A stretch of DNA of 64,000 nt from contig JAGATD010000044.1 of NCBI GenBank assembly GCA_017621415.1, forward strand, positions 1 through 64,000. Reading direction: 5' to 3'. Under the pieces are notes generated by a model. It had not been told where the DNA came from. It worked only from the letters and a program-made list of their open reading frames with translations, and searched no databases. Source of the DNA: Clostridia bacterium. GTDB lineage: Bacteria; Bacillota; Clostridia; Oscillospirales; CAG-272. Below, in pieces: positions 27,850 through 36,583 of the stretch (positions are counted from its first letter, which is position 1; each line of letters starts with the position of its first letter). The position numbers and the translations under genes are program-made.

Positions 27850-27883
27850 CATTTATTCAGAAATCAACATTATATTTATTATA

Positions 27884-27917
27884 GGACCGCTCTTTTGGGG
27901 CGGTCCTTATTTTTTTT
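27884..27917 (+). terminator. Terminator of the SPFH operon
   Basis: GGACCGC (27884-27890) pairs with GCGGTCC (27900-27906), followed by TTATTTTTTTT. Confidence 0.88.
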
Positions 27918-27928
27918 GCAAAAACCTA

Positions 27929-27957
27929 TTGACAAATGAGTAAAGCTGTGTTATACT
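27929..27957 (+). promoter_or_regulatory. Promoter of ylxM-ffh-rpsP-khpA
   Basis: TTGACA (27929-27934), 17-bp spacer, TATACT (27952-27957), 43 bases before the ylxM ATG. Confidence 0.8.
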
Positions 27958-28000
27958 TGTAAAGCAATTTACTTTACACCTTGTTCTAGGCGGTTTTATT

Positions 28001-28369
28001 ATGTTTGAGAAGAATATGAAAATTGCATATCTTTTCGACTTTTACGGTGATGTTCTGGATGAGCATATCGGCTCGGTTATGCGCGCCTATTATGACGATG
28101 ACCTGTCGCTTGCCGAAATCGCTTCTGAAGTTGGTATATCCCGCCAGGGTGTAAGACACCTTATCAAAAAGGGCGAGGAGCAGCTTTTTTATTATGAAGA
28201 AAGGCTGGGTCTTGCTAAAAGAGATGAGGAGCTCGCCGAGGCTTGTAAATCGCTTTCCGAAATAGCCGGTAGGCTTTCCCAAAAGGGATGTGAGTCCGAG
28301 GCCCGTAAAATTTCGGAAATTGTCGGAATAATTTCGAAAGGAAGCACAGATGTTTCAGAACCTGACTGA
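28001..28369 (+). CDS. ylxM: YlxM (UPF0122) SRP-associated protein
   Basis: 122 residues with a sigma-70 region 4-like helix-turn-helix: LFDFYGDVL, YYDDDLSLAEIASEVGISRQ (about 35-55) and GVRHLIKKGEEQL. Despite the DNA-binding look, YlxM is known in streptococci to bind SRP RNA/Ffh and tune the SRP GTPase. AGGCGG precedes the ATG by about 7 bases; an in-frame ATG at 28016 is a weaker alternative. It overlaps ffh by 20 bases, so the two are coupled. Confidence 0.93.
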   Translation: MFEKNMKIAYLFDFYGDVLDEHIGSVMRAYYDDDLSLAEIASEVGISRQGVRHLIKKGEEQLFYYEERLGLAKRDEELAEACKSLSEIAGRLSQKGCESEARKISEIVGIISKGSTDVSEPD

Positions 28370-29678
28370 AAAGCTTGCGAACGCCTTCAAGAAATTTAAA
28401 AGCAAGGGTAAACTCACAGAGGCCGACGTTAAAGAGGGTATGCGCGAGGTTAAGCTCGCACTGCTTGAGGCCGATGTTAACTTTAAAGTAGTTAAAGAGT
28501 TTGTTAAATCTGTTACCGAGCGCGCTGTTGGTGCTGAGGTTCTTGAGAGCCTGCTCCCTGCCCAACAGATCGTTAAGATAGTAAACGAAGAGCTGATAAA
28601 GCTTATGGGCGGCGAAACGCCTAAGATCAACATCAGCCCAAAGCCCCCAACAGTCATTATGATGGTTGGTCTTCAGGGTGCGGGTAAAACCACGCATTCG
28701 GGTAAGATTGCGGGAATGTATAAGCAAAAGAGTAAAAATCCGCTGCTTGTTGCCTGCGACGTATACAGACCCGCTGCGGTTGATCAGCTTAAAATCGTCG
28801 GTGACTCGCTTGGTATACCCGTATTCTCTATGGGTACTAAGATTTCCCCTGTTGAAATTGCAAAGGCGGGCGTTGAGCACGCAAAAAAGAACGGCCACGA
28901 TATGGTAATTATAGATACTGCCGGCCGTTTGCATATTGACGAGGAGCTTATGGATGAGCTTGTCAACATCAAAAACGGTGTTGACCCTGCCGAAATACTT
29001 CTCGTTGTTGATGCCATGACAGGACAGGACGCGGTAAATGTTGCCAAATCCTTTAACGACCTGCTTGACATCACAGGTGTTGTAATGACGAAAATGGACG
29101 GTGACACCCGAGGCGGCGCTGCCCTGTCCGTTAAGTATATCACAGGTAAGCCTATTAAATTTGTCGGTATGGGCGAAAAGCTTGACCAGATTGAGCTATT
29201 CCACCCTGACAGAATGGCATCCAGAATTCTCGGTATGGGCGATATTCTCTCCCTTATCGAAAAGGCTGAGGCTGCATTTGATGAAAAGAACGCAAAGGAG
29301 CTTGAGAAGAAGATGCGTGAGCAGACCTTCTCTCTTGAGGACTTTCTTGACCAGATGCGCCAGCTTAAAAAAATGGGCAACCTTGACCAAATACTCGCTA
29401 TGATGCCCGGAGCGAATACAGGAGCTCTTAAAAATGCTCAGGTAGACGAAAAGCAGATGGACAGAATCGAGGCTATGATCCTCTCGATGACCCCCTCTGA
29501 AAGACTCCATCCCGAGATAATCAACGGCTCTCGCAGAAAGCGTATCGCCATGGGCAGCGGAACTCAGGTTGAGGACCTTAACCGTCTTCTTCGCCAGTTT
29601 GACCAGATGAAGAAGATGATGAAGCAATTCTCCGGCAAGAATATGAAAAAGCTTGCAGGAATGCGATTCCCTATGTAA
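28350..29678 (+). CDS. ffh: Signal recognition particle protein Ffh
   Basis: 442 residues. N domain (about 1-90), G domain with GLQGAGKTTHSGKIA, DTAGRLHIDE and TKMDGDTRGG, and a methionine-rich M domain from about 300 (MRQLKKMGNLDQILAMMPG, then MSRxxR-like GSRRKRIAMGSG) that binds SRP RNA and signal peptides. GAAAGGAAG precedes the ATG within the end of ylxM. Its RNA (57.5 kb) and receptor (11.7 kb) are also in this window. Confidence 0.98.
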   Translation: MFQNLTEKLANAFKKFKSKGKLTEADVKEGMREVKLALLEADVNFKVVKEFVKSVTERAVGAEVLESLLPAQQIVKIVNEELIKLMGGETPKINISPKPPTVIMMVGLQGAGKTTHSGKIAGMYKQKSKNPLLVACDVYRPAAVDQLKIVGDSLGIPVFSMGTKISPVEIAKAGVEHAKKNGHDMVIIDTAGRLHIDEELMDELVNIKNGVDPAEILLVVDAMTGQDAVNVAKSFNDLLDITGVVMTKMDGDTRGGAALSVKYITGKPIKFVGMGEKLDQIELFHPDRMASRILGMGDILSLIEKAEAAFDEKNAKELEKKMREQTFSLEDFLDQMRQLKKMGNLDQILAMMPGANTGALKNAQVDEKQMDRIEAMILSMTPSERLHPEIINGSRRKRIAMGSGTQVEDLNRLLRQFDQMKKMMKQFSGKNMKKLAGMRFPM

Positions 29679-29716
29679 TCAAAAAATAAAATATACATTT
29701 TTGGAGGAAAAAGAAA

Positions 29717-29962
29717 ATGGCAGTTAAAATCAGACTTACCAGAATGGGTAAAAAGAAGAACCCCTTCTACCGTGTAGTAGTTGCAGACGAGAGATCTCGC
29801 CGCGACGGTGCACCTATCGAGGAGATCGGTTACTACAACCCCATGACCGAGCCCGCTGACATCAAGATCGATGCTGAAAAGGCTCAGAAGTGGCTTGCTA
29901 ACGGCGCACAGCCCACCGATACTGTTAGAGCTCTTCTTAAAAAGAGCGAGATCATTAAGTAA
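29717..29962 (+). CDS. rpsP: 30S ribosomal protein S16
   Basis: 81 residues starting [20 protein letters not shown], the S16 signature, with [15 protein letters not shown] following. Part of the 30S body. A strong GGAGG ribosome site precedes it. Third gene of the ylxM-ffh-rpsP-khpA operon. Confidence 0.98.
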   Translation: MAVKIRLTRMGKKKNPFYRVVVADERSRRDGAPIEEIGYYNPMTEPADIKIDAEKAQKWLANGAQPTDTVRALLKKSEIIK

Positions 29963-29980
29963 TTTCTCGTAGGTATCAAA

Positions 29981-30214
29981 ATGGATTTTGCTAAGATACT
30001 TACCGATATTGCACGCGCTATTGTCGATGATCCCGACCAGGTAGTTGTTACCGAGGTTGTAGACGGCGACGATATCGAGCTCACCCTCACGGTTGCTGAG
30101 GATGATACCGGTATGGTTATCGGTCGTCACGGCAGAATTGCTAAGGCTATTCGCCAGATTATGAAGGCAGCAGCTAATACCTGCGGCAAGCGTGTAACCG
30201 TAGAAATTAAATAA
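29981..30214 (+). CDS. khpA: KH-domain RNA-binding protein KhpA (YlqC)
   Basis: 77 residues forming one KH domain with the GxxG loop as GRHGR (about residues 47-51, in GMVIGRHGRIAKAIRQ). KhpA pairs with KhpB/Jag in Gram-positives to control cell division and RNA stability; khpB is not in this window. It lies 18 bases after rpsP and ends the operon; rimM, trmD and rplS, which often follow, are absent. Confidence 0.96.
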   Translation: MDFAKILTDIARAIVDDPDQVVVTEVVDGDDIELTLTVAEDDTGMVIGRHGRIAKAIRQIMKAAANTCGKRVTVEIK

Positions 30215-30220
30215 TTTCTC

Positions 30221-30259
30221 AAAATGCTCTCAGACATGGGAGCATTTTTCTGTTTTTTT
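30221..30259 (+). terminator. Terminator after khpA
   Basis: AAAATGCTC (30221-30229) pairs with GAGCATTTT (30240-30248), followed by TCTGTTTTTTT. Confidence 0.82.
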
Positions 30260-30289
30260 GCAAAACCGACTCAAATTCCGCCTTTTATA

Positions 30290-30318
30290 TTGATTTTTAA
30301 AGCTTTTTGTTGTATAAT
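30290..30318 (+). promoter_or_regulatory. Promoter of fumarase and malic enzyme genes
   Basis: TTGATT (30290-30295), 17-bp spacer, TATAAT (30313-30318), 35 bases before the fumC ATG. Confidence 0.7.
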
Positions 30319-30353
30319 TAATCTGTTAAAATACACGTTTAAGGAATTTTTAA

Positions 30354-31730
30354 ATGGAATTCAGAAAAGAACACGATTCTATGGGCGAGGTGCTTGTTCC
30401 CTGCGATGCTCTTTGGGGCGCGCAGACGCAGAGAAGCAAGGACAACTTTAAAATAGGCGAAAACCGCGAGGTCATGCCTATCGAAATTATCAGAGCCTTT
30501 GCTATACTCAAGGAAGCTGCCGCTATGGCAAACCATGAGCTTTTGCCAAACAGAATGACTAAAGAAAAGCTTGATGTTATATCAAGGGTCACAGAGGAAA
30601 TCAAATGCGGAAAGCTTGACTCCCACTTCCCTCTTGTTGTTTTTCAAACAGGCTCGGGCACACAGTCAAACATGAATGTAAACGAGGTTATCGCAAACCG
30701 CGCGAACACTCTTTTGGGCGAAAAGCTAATCCACCCGAATGATGACGTGAATATGTCGCAGTCCTCTAACGACACATTCCCCACGGCAATGCACATATCG
30801 GCATATCTTTGCATCGAGGACAATCTTCTGCCTGAGATTAATTCCTTGATTTGCGAATTCAAGAAAATCGAAAACAAGAATAAAGATGTTACAAAGTGCG
30901 GCAGAACCCATTTGCAGGATGCAACTCCTATAAGCTTTGCTGAGGAGGTTTCGGGCTGGCGCTCCTCCCTTGAAAGAGATTACAGAATGATTGAGAGCTC
31001 GTCAAAGGAGCTGTGCGCACTGGCTCTCGGCGGCACCGCAGTAGGCACAGGTCTTAATGCGCCGAGGGGCTTTGACACGCTTGTTGCGGATAAAATTTCT
31101 CTTCTTACAGGCAAGCCCTTTAAGACAGACCCTAATAAATACCATGCTTTAACCTCAAAGGATGAGCTTGTATTTGTTCACGGTGCGCTCAAAGCTCTTG
31201 CAGCAGACCTTATGAAAATTGCAAATGATATAAGGCACCTTGCTTCAGGCCCGAGACTAGGTCTTGGAGAAATTAAAATTCCCGAAAATGAGCCGGGCTC
31301 GTCAATTATGCCGGGAAAGGTCAACCCCACCCAGTGCGAAGCGGTTACAATGGTTGCAGCCCAGGTTATGGGAAACGATGTTACTGTCGGAATTTGCGCC
31401 TCTCAGGGCAATTTTCAGCTTAATGTTTATATGCCTGTGCTTATATACAACTTCTTACAGTCGGTAAGGCTTCTCTCGGATGCTATGCGCTCATTCAGAC
31501 TCAACTGTGTAATAGGAATTGAGCCAAACAGAGAGAAAATGAAAGAAAATCTAAACAATTCCCTTATGCTTGTAACCGCGCTTAACCCCTACATAGGCTA
31601 CGAAAACTCAGCAAAGGTTGCAAAGCTTGCTTATAACGAGGGATTAACGCTTAAGGAAGCCTGCGTAAAACTTGGTTTTCTCAGCGCTGAAAAATTTGAC
31701 GAAGTATTCCACCCCGAAGAAATGATTTAA
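30354..31730 (+). CDS. fumC: Class II fumarate hydratase
   Basis: 458 residues, interconverting fumarate and malate without an iron-sulfur cluster. Motifs: GSGTQSNMNVNEVIANRAN (about 101-119), the catalytic HLQDATPISFAEE region with its histidine, and the superfamily signature GSSIMPGKVNPTQ near 320. Aspartase shares the fold, but the GTQSNMNVNEV and NPYIGYENSAKVAK segments favour fumarase. AAGGAA precedes the ATG. The malic enzyme gene follows after 12 bases, so fumarate to malate to pyruvate is encoded as a unit. Confidence 0.94.
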   Translation: MEFRKEHDSMGEVLVPCDALWGAQTQRSKDNFKIGENREVMPIEIIRAFAILKEAAAMANHELLPNRMTKEKLDVISRVTEEIKCGKLDSHFPLVVFQTGSGTQSNMNVNEVIANRANTLLGEKLIHPNDDVNMSQSSNDTFPTAMHISAYLCIEDNLLPEINSLICEFKKIENKNKDVTKCGRTHLQDATPISFAEEVSGWRSSLERDYRMIESSSKELCALALGGTAVGTGLNAPRGFDTLVADKISLLTGKPFKTDPNKYHALTSKDELVFVHGALKALAADLMKIANDIRHLASGPRLGLGEIKIPENEPGSSIMPGKVNPTQCEAVTMVAAQVMGNDVTVGICASQGNFQLNVYMPVLIYNFLQSVRLLSDAMRSFRLNCVIGIEPNREKMKENLNNSLMLVTALNPYIGYENSAKVAKLAYNEGLTLKEACVKLGFLSAEKFDEVFHPEEMI

Positions 31731-31742
31731 GGAAAAGAAAAA

Positions 31743-32915
31743 ATGGACATCAGAAAAGAATCTTTAAAAAAGCATTACGAATGGAACGGCAAAATCGAGG
31801 TTATATCCCGCGCTCCTATCGAAACGAGAGAGGACCTTTCCCTTGCCTACACCCCGGGAGTTGCCGAGGCTTGTCTCGAAATCGAAAAGGACGTGAACAA
31901 ATCCTACGAGCTGACAAGAAGAAACAACCTGGTTGCCGTTATTACCGACGGAACTGCAGTGCTTGGTCTTGGTGACATAGGCCCCGAGGCGGGTATGCCT
32001 GTTATGGAGGGCAAGTGCGCTCTGTTTAAGGCTTTTGCCGACGTTGACGCATTCCCCCTTTGCATACGCTCTAAAGATGTTGACGAAATTGTAAGAACCG
32101 TTGAGCTTATTTCAGGCAGCTTTGGCGGTATTAATCTTGAGGATATTGCCGCTCCCCGTTGCTTTGAGATTGAAAAAAGACTCAAAGAGGTCTGTGACAT
32201 TCCTGTGTTCCACGATGACCAGCACGGAACTGCCATTGTTGTTGCGGCAGCCCTAATAAATGCCCTTAAGGTTGTTAAAAAGGATATTTCCGCTGTTAAG
32301 GTAGTAATCAACGGTGCAGGTGCCGCAGGCTGCGCTATCGGCAGACATCTCCTTAGTGTTGGTGTTAAAAATCTTACAATGGTTGACAGATTCGGAATCA
32401 TCGCTAAAGGTGACGAGTCACTCTCGGAAGCTCACAAGGCAATTGCCGAGATTACAAATAAAGAAGGACTCACAGGCGCACTTACTGATGCTATGCGCGG
32501 AGCTGATGTATTTATCGGTGTTTCAGCTCCGGGAATCGTTTCGGAGGAAATGGTAAAATCTATGGCAGAAGATGCGATAGTTTTCCCTATGGCGAACCCA
32601 ACACCCGAAATTATGCCCGACCTTGCAAAAAAGGCGGGAGCGAGAATTGTTGGCACAGGCCGCTCCGACTTCCCCAACCAGATAAACAACGTGCTTGCAT
32701 TCCCCGGTATTTTCAGAGGCGCGCTTGACTGCCGCGCAAGATGCATAAACGAAGAAATGAAGGTTGCAACCTCTTTCGCACTAGCCTCTCTTATTCCCGA
32801 AGACGAGCTTAACGAAGAAAACATAATTCCCTCGGCTCTTGATAAAAATGTTGCATCGGTTGTCGCGGCAGCGGTTATCAAAGCGGCAAAGGAAACAGGC
32901 GTTTCAAGGATTTAA
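31743..32915 (+). CDS. NAD(P)-dependent malic enzyme
   Basis: 390 residues, the short bacterial malic enzyme that decarboxylates malate to pyruvate with NAD(P) reduction. Seen: YTPGVAEAC near residue 37, the catalytic-lysine region MEGKCALFKAFADVDAFP, the metal-binding VFHDDQHGTAIVV (about 155-167) and the dinucleotide loop GAGAAGCAIGRHL. No phosphotransacetylase extension. Cofactor preference between NAD and NADP is not decided by the sequence. Downstream of fumC by 12 bases, with the same promoter. Confidence 0.95.
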   Translation: MDIRKESLKKHYEWNGKIEVISRAPIETREDLSLAYTPGVAEACLEIEKDVNKSYELTRRNNLVAVITDGTAVLGLGDIGPEAGMPVMEGKCALFKAFADVDAFPLCIRSKDVDEIVRTVELISGSFGGINLEDIAAPRCFEIEKRLKEVCDIPVFHDDQHGTAIVVAAALINALKVVKKDISAVKVVINGAGAAGCAIGRHLLSVGVKNLTMVDRFGIIAKGDESLSEAHKAIAEITNKEGLTGALTDAMRGADVFIGVSAPGIVSEEMVKSMAEDAIVFPMANPTPEIMPDLAKKAGARIVGTGRSDFPNQINNVLAFPGIFRGALDCRARCINEEMKVATSFALASLIPEDELNEENIIPSALDKNVASVVAAAVIKAAKETGVSRI

Positions 32916-32949
32916 AAAAGCACTTTTTCATTGCGAGGTTTAACATCAC

Positions 32950-33876
32950 ATGACGGATACTTCCAAAGAAATATTTGAAAAACACCAAATTCGTAAAACG
33001 AAAAAGCAAAAAAATGCTTTTATTGATTATGTTGGAAAGCTTTCTGACCAGTGGGGCTACACTCATCATATTGAAAAAGGAATGCTTGGCGCGCGTAACA
33101 TAGTTGTAGGTGATATTAGCACCGCAAAGGTAATATACACAGCCCATTACGACACCTGCCCGGTCCTGCCTTTTCCCAATTTTATTACCCCAAAATGCCT
33201 CTCTCTTTATATTCTCTATCAGATAGCGCTTGTTGGAGCATTCTTTCTTGTCGCGGGGCTTCTCGGTGTCGCGGTAGGTGTTTTTACCGCACTTATCGGG
33301 GCTGAGCTAATCTATGTTTACGCAGTCGCCGAAGTGATTTATCTGCTTTTATTTTTAATGCTCTTTATGGGCCCCGCAAACAAGCATACAGCAAACGATA
33401 ACACCTCAGGTGTTACGCTTCTTATTGATATTATGAGTGATCTTCCATCGGAACAGCGTGAAAATGTTGCCTTTGTTTTCTTCGATCTTGAAGAGATGGG
33501 ACTTTTCGGCTCAGCCTCTTTTGCAAGCGTGCATAAGGCTGAAATGAAAAATCGCCTGCTGCTTAATTTTGATTGCGTATCAGATGGAGAAAACATAATC
33601 TTTGCCTTAAAAAAAGGAGCAAAGCCCTACCACCAAGCAATAGAATCTGCCTTTGAAGAAAAAGATAACTTCAAGGTAGAGGTTGCCGATAAGGGTATAT
33701 TTTATCCATCAGACCAGGCGAATTTTCCTTGTGGGGTTGGAGTGGCAGCGCTTCGCTCTACTAAAAACGGACTACTCTATATGAACAGAATACACACAAA
33801 AAGAGATGTTATTTATAAGGAAGAAAACATTGAATTTCTTAAAAACGGAGCGATTGAGCTTTTAAACAATATATAA
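32950..33876 (+). CDS. M28-family metallopeptidase with membrane insertion
   Basis: 308 residues with a di-zinc aminopeptidase core: the ligand set appears as His66/Asp68 (AHYDTC), Asp150 (NDNTSG), Glu181/182 (DLEEMG), Asp208 and His282 (RIHTK), so it looks catalytically competent. Between the first two ligand motifs, residues about 86-140 form two or three hydrophobic segments, an insertion not usual in M28 enzymes, which would tether the catalytic halves to the membrane. It lies 34 bases after the malic enzyme gene with no strong terminator between. Peptide substrate unknown. Confidence 0.82.
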   Translation: MTDTSKEIFEKHQIRKTKKQKNAFIDYVGKLSDQWGYTHHIEKGMLGARNIVVGDISTAKVIYTAHYDTCPVLPFPNFITPKCLSLYILYQIALVGAFFLVAGLLGVAVGVFTALIGAELIYVYAVAEVIYLLLFLMLFMGPANKHTANDNTSGVTLLIDIMSDLPSEQRENVAFVFFDLEEMGLFGSASFASVHKAEMKNRLLLNFDCVSDGENIIFALKKGAKPYHQAIESAFEEKDNFKVEVADKGIFYPSDQANFPCGVGVAALRSTKNGLLYMNRIHTKRDVIYKEENIEFLKNGAIELLNNI

Positions 33877-33887
33877 TTTAATAAACA

Positions 33888-33930
33888 AAGAGCCGAAATG
33901 GATCAAACTCCAAATCGACTCTTTTTTATT
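33888..33930 (+). terminator. Terminator after the M28 peptidase
   Basis: AAGAGCCGA (33888-33896) pairs with TCGACTCTT (33915-33923) apart from one mismatch, followed by TTTTATTTTT. Confidence 0.75.
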
Positions 33931-33951
33931 TTTAACAAACGGTAAATGCCT

Positions 33952-34235
33952 CGTTAGGCAAGAGAAAATAATCCGAACTAGCTCTAAAGCCTGAATTTTC
34001 AGTGCTTTCGGCACTTATCACTCTTGCAAAGTCCGCACTTGGCTGCGAGCTCCAAGCACCAAAATCATCTTAAAATTAAGGCTTTAGAGTTCTTCGAATT
34101 TGAAAGATAGCTGATTTTGCGTAAGACAAGGTGAAAATTTGAGATAATATGCGGATATTATAAGGATTTTTACCGAAGTATTACACGAAATCTGCATCTT
34201 TCAAACGGGTTCGGATTGTTCTCTCTTGCCTAACG
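33952..34235. mobile_element. MITE-like element with 27-bp terminal inverted repeats
   Basis: The ends 33952-33978 and 34209-34235 are inverted copies matching at 25 of 27 positions (CGTTAGGCAAGAGA...AATCCGAAC). Inside lie further nested inverted pairs: CTCTAAAGCCT near 33982 with AGGCTTTAGAG near 34080, and GAAAGAT near 34101 with ATCTTTC near 34195. At 284 bp it has no transposase. The right end overlaps the 3' end of the oxidoreductase gene and supplies its last 17 or so codons and stop. A target duplication is not clear. Confidence 0.72.
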
Positions 34236-35203
34236 CTAAGAACAACCTTGCCTACATTTTCACCTCGGTAAAGAACCTGCTGGGCTGCGTCTGCTTCTTC
34301 TATGGGGAATGTCTTATAAATTTTCAGTTTCATTTCCCCGCTTTCAAACTTACACCAGGTCTTTTCAACAAGCTCGGAAAGAAGCTGCCCCTTTTCTTCC
34401 GGTGTTTTGCTTCTGAGAGTGCTGCCGATTATGCGAATATTCTTTACAAATATGTTTCTGAAATCGACGGGAGAAATATCGCCTGCCAGGGTCGCAATCT
34501 GAATCCAACGGCAACCTCTCGCAACATATTTCAGACACCTGCCAAGCGCCTCTCCAGCAAGACAGTCAATTGCAATATCAACAGGTGTACCATTAGCCTC
34601 CTCTTCACGGAGAACCTCGGCAATATCCTCTTTTGTAGTGTCAACAACTCGGTCTGCCTTAAGATAAGCTACCTCTTTTACCTTTTCTTCGCCAAGAACA
34701 GTTGTAATTACCCTGAGTCCGAATGCCTTTGCCATAGGGATTACAGCGCTGGCAAGACCGCTGGCGCCCGCATTCATCAGAAGCGTTTCACCCGGCTTTG
34801 CGTCACCTACATAAAACAGATTCAAATATGCGGTCATATAAACCTCGGGGATAGCCGCTGCCTCTGCGAAGCTAAGTCCCTTTGGGATAGGCATAACCAT
34901 TTCGGCAGGAACACTTACATACTCGGCATATCCTCCGCCGCCAAGAAGCGCGCAGACCTTATCGCCTACCTTCCATCTTGTAACATCGGTAGCAACCTCC
35001 TTAATTACTCCCGCAACCTCAAGTCCGGGCCACTCGGGACATCCGGGAGGGGGTGGATAATTACCCTCTCTCTGCAAAAGGTCAGCGCGGTTTATTGCCG
35101 CGGCATAAACCTCAATTATAACCTCACCGTTTTTTAAAACAGGATTTTCAACATCGGTATAGCTTAAAGTGTGGTCATTTTTGTTAATTACTATTGCTTT
35201 CAT
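34181..35203 (-). CDS. NAD(P)H-quinone oxidoreductase (PIG3-type MDR), C-terminus from a MITE
   Basis: 340 residues of the medium-chain dehydrogenase/reductase superfamily, zinc-free quinone oxidoreductase branch: NRADLLQREGNYPPPPG (about 38-54), GLEVAGVIKEV, and AGASGLASAVIPMAKAFG in place of the GxGGVG dinucleotide loop. The natural protein should end near GKVVLSV; the following RQERTIRTRLKDADFV is encoded by the terminal repeat of the adjacent MITE-like element. The start overlaps the metallo-hydrolase stop by 4 bases. Last gene of a four-gene operon read from 37.4 kb; substrate unknown. Confidence 0.9.
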   Translation of the reverse strand: MKAIVINKNDHTLSYTDVENPVLKNGEVIIEVYAAAINRADLLQREGNYPPPPGCPEWPGLEVAGVIKEVATDVTRWKVGDKVCALLGGGGYAEYVSVPAEMVMPIPKGLSFAEAAAIPEVYMTAYLNLFYVGDAKPGETLLMNAGASGLASAVIPMAKAFGLRVITTVLGEEKVKEVAYLKADRVVDTTKEDIAEVLREEEANGTPVDIAIDCLAGEALGRCLKYVARGCRWIQIATLAGDISPVDFRNIFVKNIRIIGSTLRSKTPEEKGQLLSELVEKTWCKFESGEMKLKIYKTFPIEEADAAQQVLYRGENVGKVVLSVRQERTIRTRLKDADFV

Positions 35204-35805
35204 TTAATTTCTCCTACATATTTTTTGCACTCTTCGATACAACTTATAACCGCGTCTGTGCCAAGGACAAAATCACAGTTCCAGGGCTCGTAAGCATGTG
35301 AAAATAAAATGTTTTTTATTCTACTATCATGCTTTATTTTTTCAAGCGTTTCAAGATACCAACGAGGTGTGGCGAGACTGCATCTGTACTTATCAACTCC
35401 TGCCCCCTGAAGTCCGTCTCCCGAAATCAAAGTACCTGTTCTTTTGTCAAGCACACCCAAAAAGTCACGTGTATGACCCGGCATGGGATAAATAATTATA
35501 TCTTCGTCAACAAAAGATACGCTGTTTATAACCGTTAAATTCGGGTTAAGCTCTAACATCTGTTTGAGTCCCCCTGCGTGGTCGCTGTGATTATGAGTTA
35601 TAATAACTTTTGAAATATCTCCTACTCCAATTCCGAGGGCGCCCAAAGCGGGAATTATGTAATCATCAACATCTCTTTGGGTAGTAGCGCAGTCAACAAG
35701 AATTTTCCCACACACCGCCTTTATCAGAAAGACAGAGGTATAAATATTATCAAAGGGAATTTTCAGCCTGTAAATATTCGGAAATTCCTGGGTAAATTCA
35801 GGCAT
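35200..35805 (-). CDS. Metallo-beta-lactamase fold hydrolase
   Basis: 201 residues from the ATG at 35805 (a GTG at 35826 is in frame). The metal motif HxHxDH is HNHSDHAGG (about residues 61-69), with further ligands in YPMPGHTRDF, GDGLQG and SHAYEPW, the glyoxalase II/lactonase-like pattern. It probably cleaves a thioester, ester or lactone. Overlaps both operon neighbours' boundaries closely: 2 bases after the SDR stop and 4 bases into the oxidoreductase. Substrate not determinable. Confidence 0.85.
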   Translation of the reverse strand: MPEFTQEFPNIYRLKIPFDNIYTSVFLIKAVCGKILVDCATTQRDVDDYIIPALGALGIGVGDISKVIITHNHSDHAGGLKQMLELNPNLTVINSVSFVDEDIIIYPMPGHTRDFLGVLDKRTGTLISGDGLQGAGVDKYRCSLATPRWYLETLEKIKHDSRIKNILFSHAYEPWNCDFVLGTDAVISCIEECKKYVGEIK

Positions 35806-35807
35806 AA

Positions 35808-36572
35808 TTATATACTTCTGTCCCACATAATATGTCTGCCGCCGTCAATAAGCACATTTATGCCGGTATAGAAAGAGCCATCCTCAGAGGCATAATAAAG
35901 AATTGCGTTAACAACCTCCTCAGGAGATGCCGCTCTGCCGAGAAGAGTTTTCATATTTGCCATGCTGGCTCTTGTCATAACAGGACCCGGAGAAACGCAA
36001 ACGCAGCGAATATTATGCTTTGCGCCAAGCTGAGCCATTGATACGGTAAGACCGTTCATAGCACCGCTCTTTGAAGCCGAGTATCCGGGAACATTAGGAC
36101 CGCCCTCAGCGCCTGTAACAGAGCCGATATGGATAAGAACACCGCTTCTTTGCTCCTTCATAATTCCAAAGACCGCATGGTCAAAATATAGCTGGCTTCT
36201 TAAATTCACATCAATGCTCCAATCAAACACCTCGATAGGAATCTTTTCAAAATCAGGCTCGGTAACTCCAAGCATTCTCGTCTCTGCTCCGCCTGCAAAA
36301 GGTATGGTAATATCAACTCTGCCGAACTTTTTAGCCGCAAAATCAACAATTGCCTTTACTTCATCGTACTTCCTTACGTCACATACCATACCGTATGCCG
36401 CACCTTCACGGATAGAATTTACCTCATCTACCGCCTTGTCGAGGGTCTCCTTGTTTATGTCAGACATAACAATCCTGCCGCCCGACTCTACAAACCTTTT
36501 AGAAAAAACAAGTCCCATTCCCGAAGCCGCGCCCGAGATCACAGCAACCTTACCGGAAAAATCAAATACCAT
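35808..36572 (-). CDS. Short-chain dehydrogenase/reductase
   Basis: 254 residues, classical SDR. Cofactor loop SGAASGMG (about 13-20) followed by DINKE near residue 38, an acidic residue that favours NAD over NADP. Catalytic serine in HIGSVTG (about 150) and YxxxK as YSASK (about 165-169). The C-terminus VLIDGGRHIMWDRSI is typical. It lies 11 bases after the dehydroquinase-like gene in the same operon. Likely oxidises a ring or chain hydroxyl of the pathway substrate. Confidence 0.9.
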   Translation of the reverse strand: MVFDFSGKVAVISGAASGMGLVFSKRFVESGGRIVMSDINKETLDKAVDEVNSIREGAAYGMVCDVRKYDEVKAIVDFAAKKFGRVDITIPFAGGAETRMLGVTEPDFEKIPIEVFDWSIDVNLRSQLYFDHAVFGIMKEQRSGVLIHIGSVTGAEGGPNVPGYSASKSGAMNGLTVSMAQLGAKHNIRCVCVSPGPVMTRASMANMKTLLGRAASPEEVVNAILYYASEDGSFYTGINVLIDGGRHIMWDRSI

Positions 36573-36583
36573 TTCTATTTACC

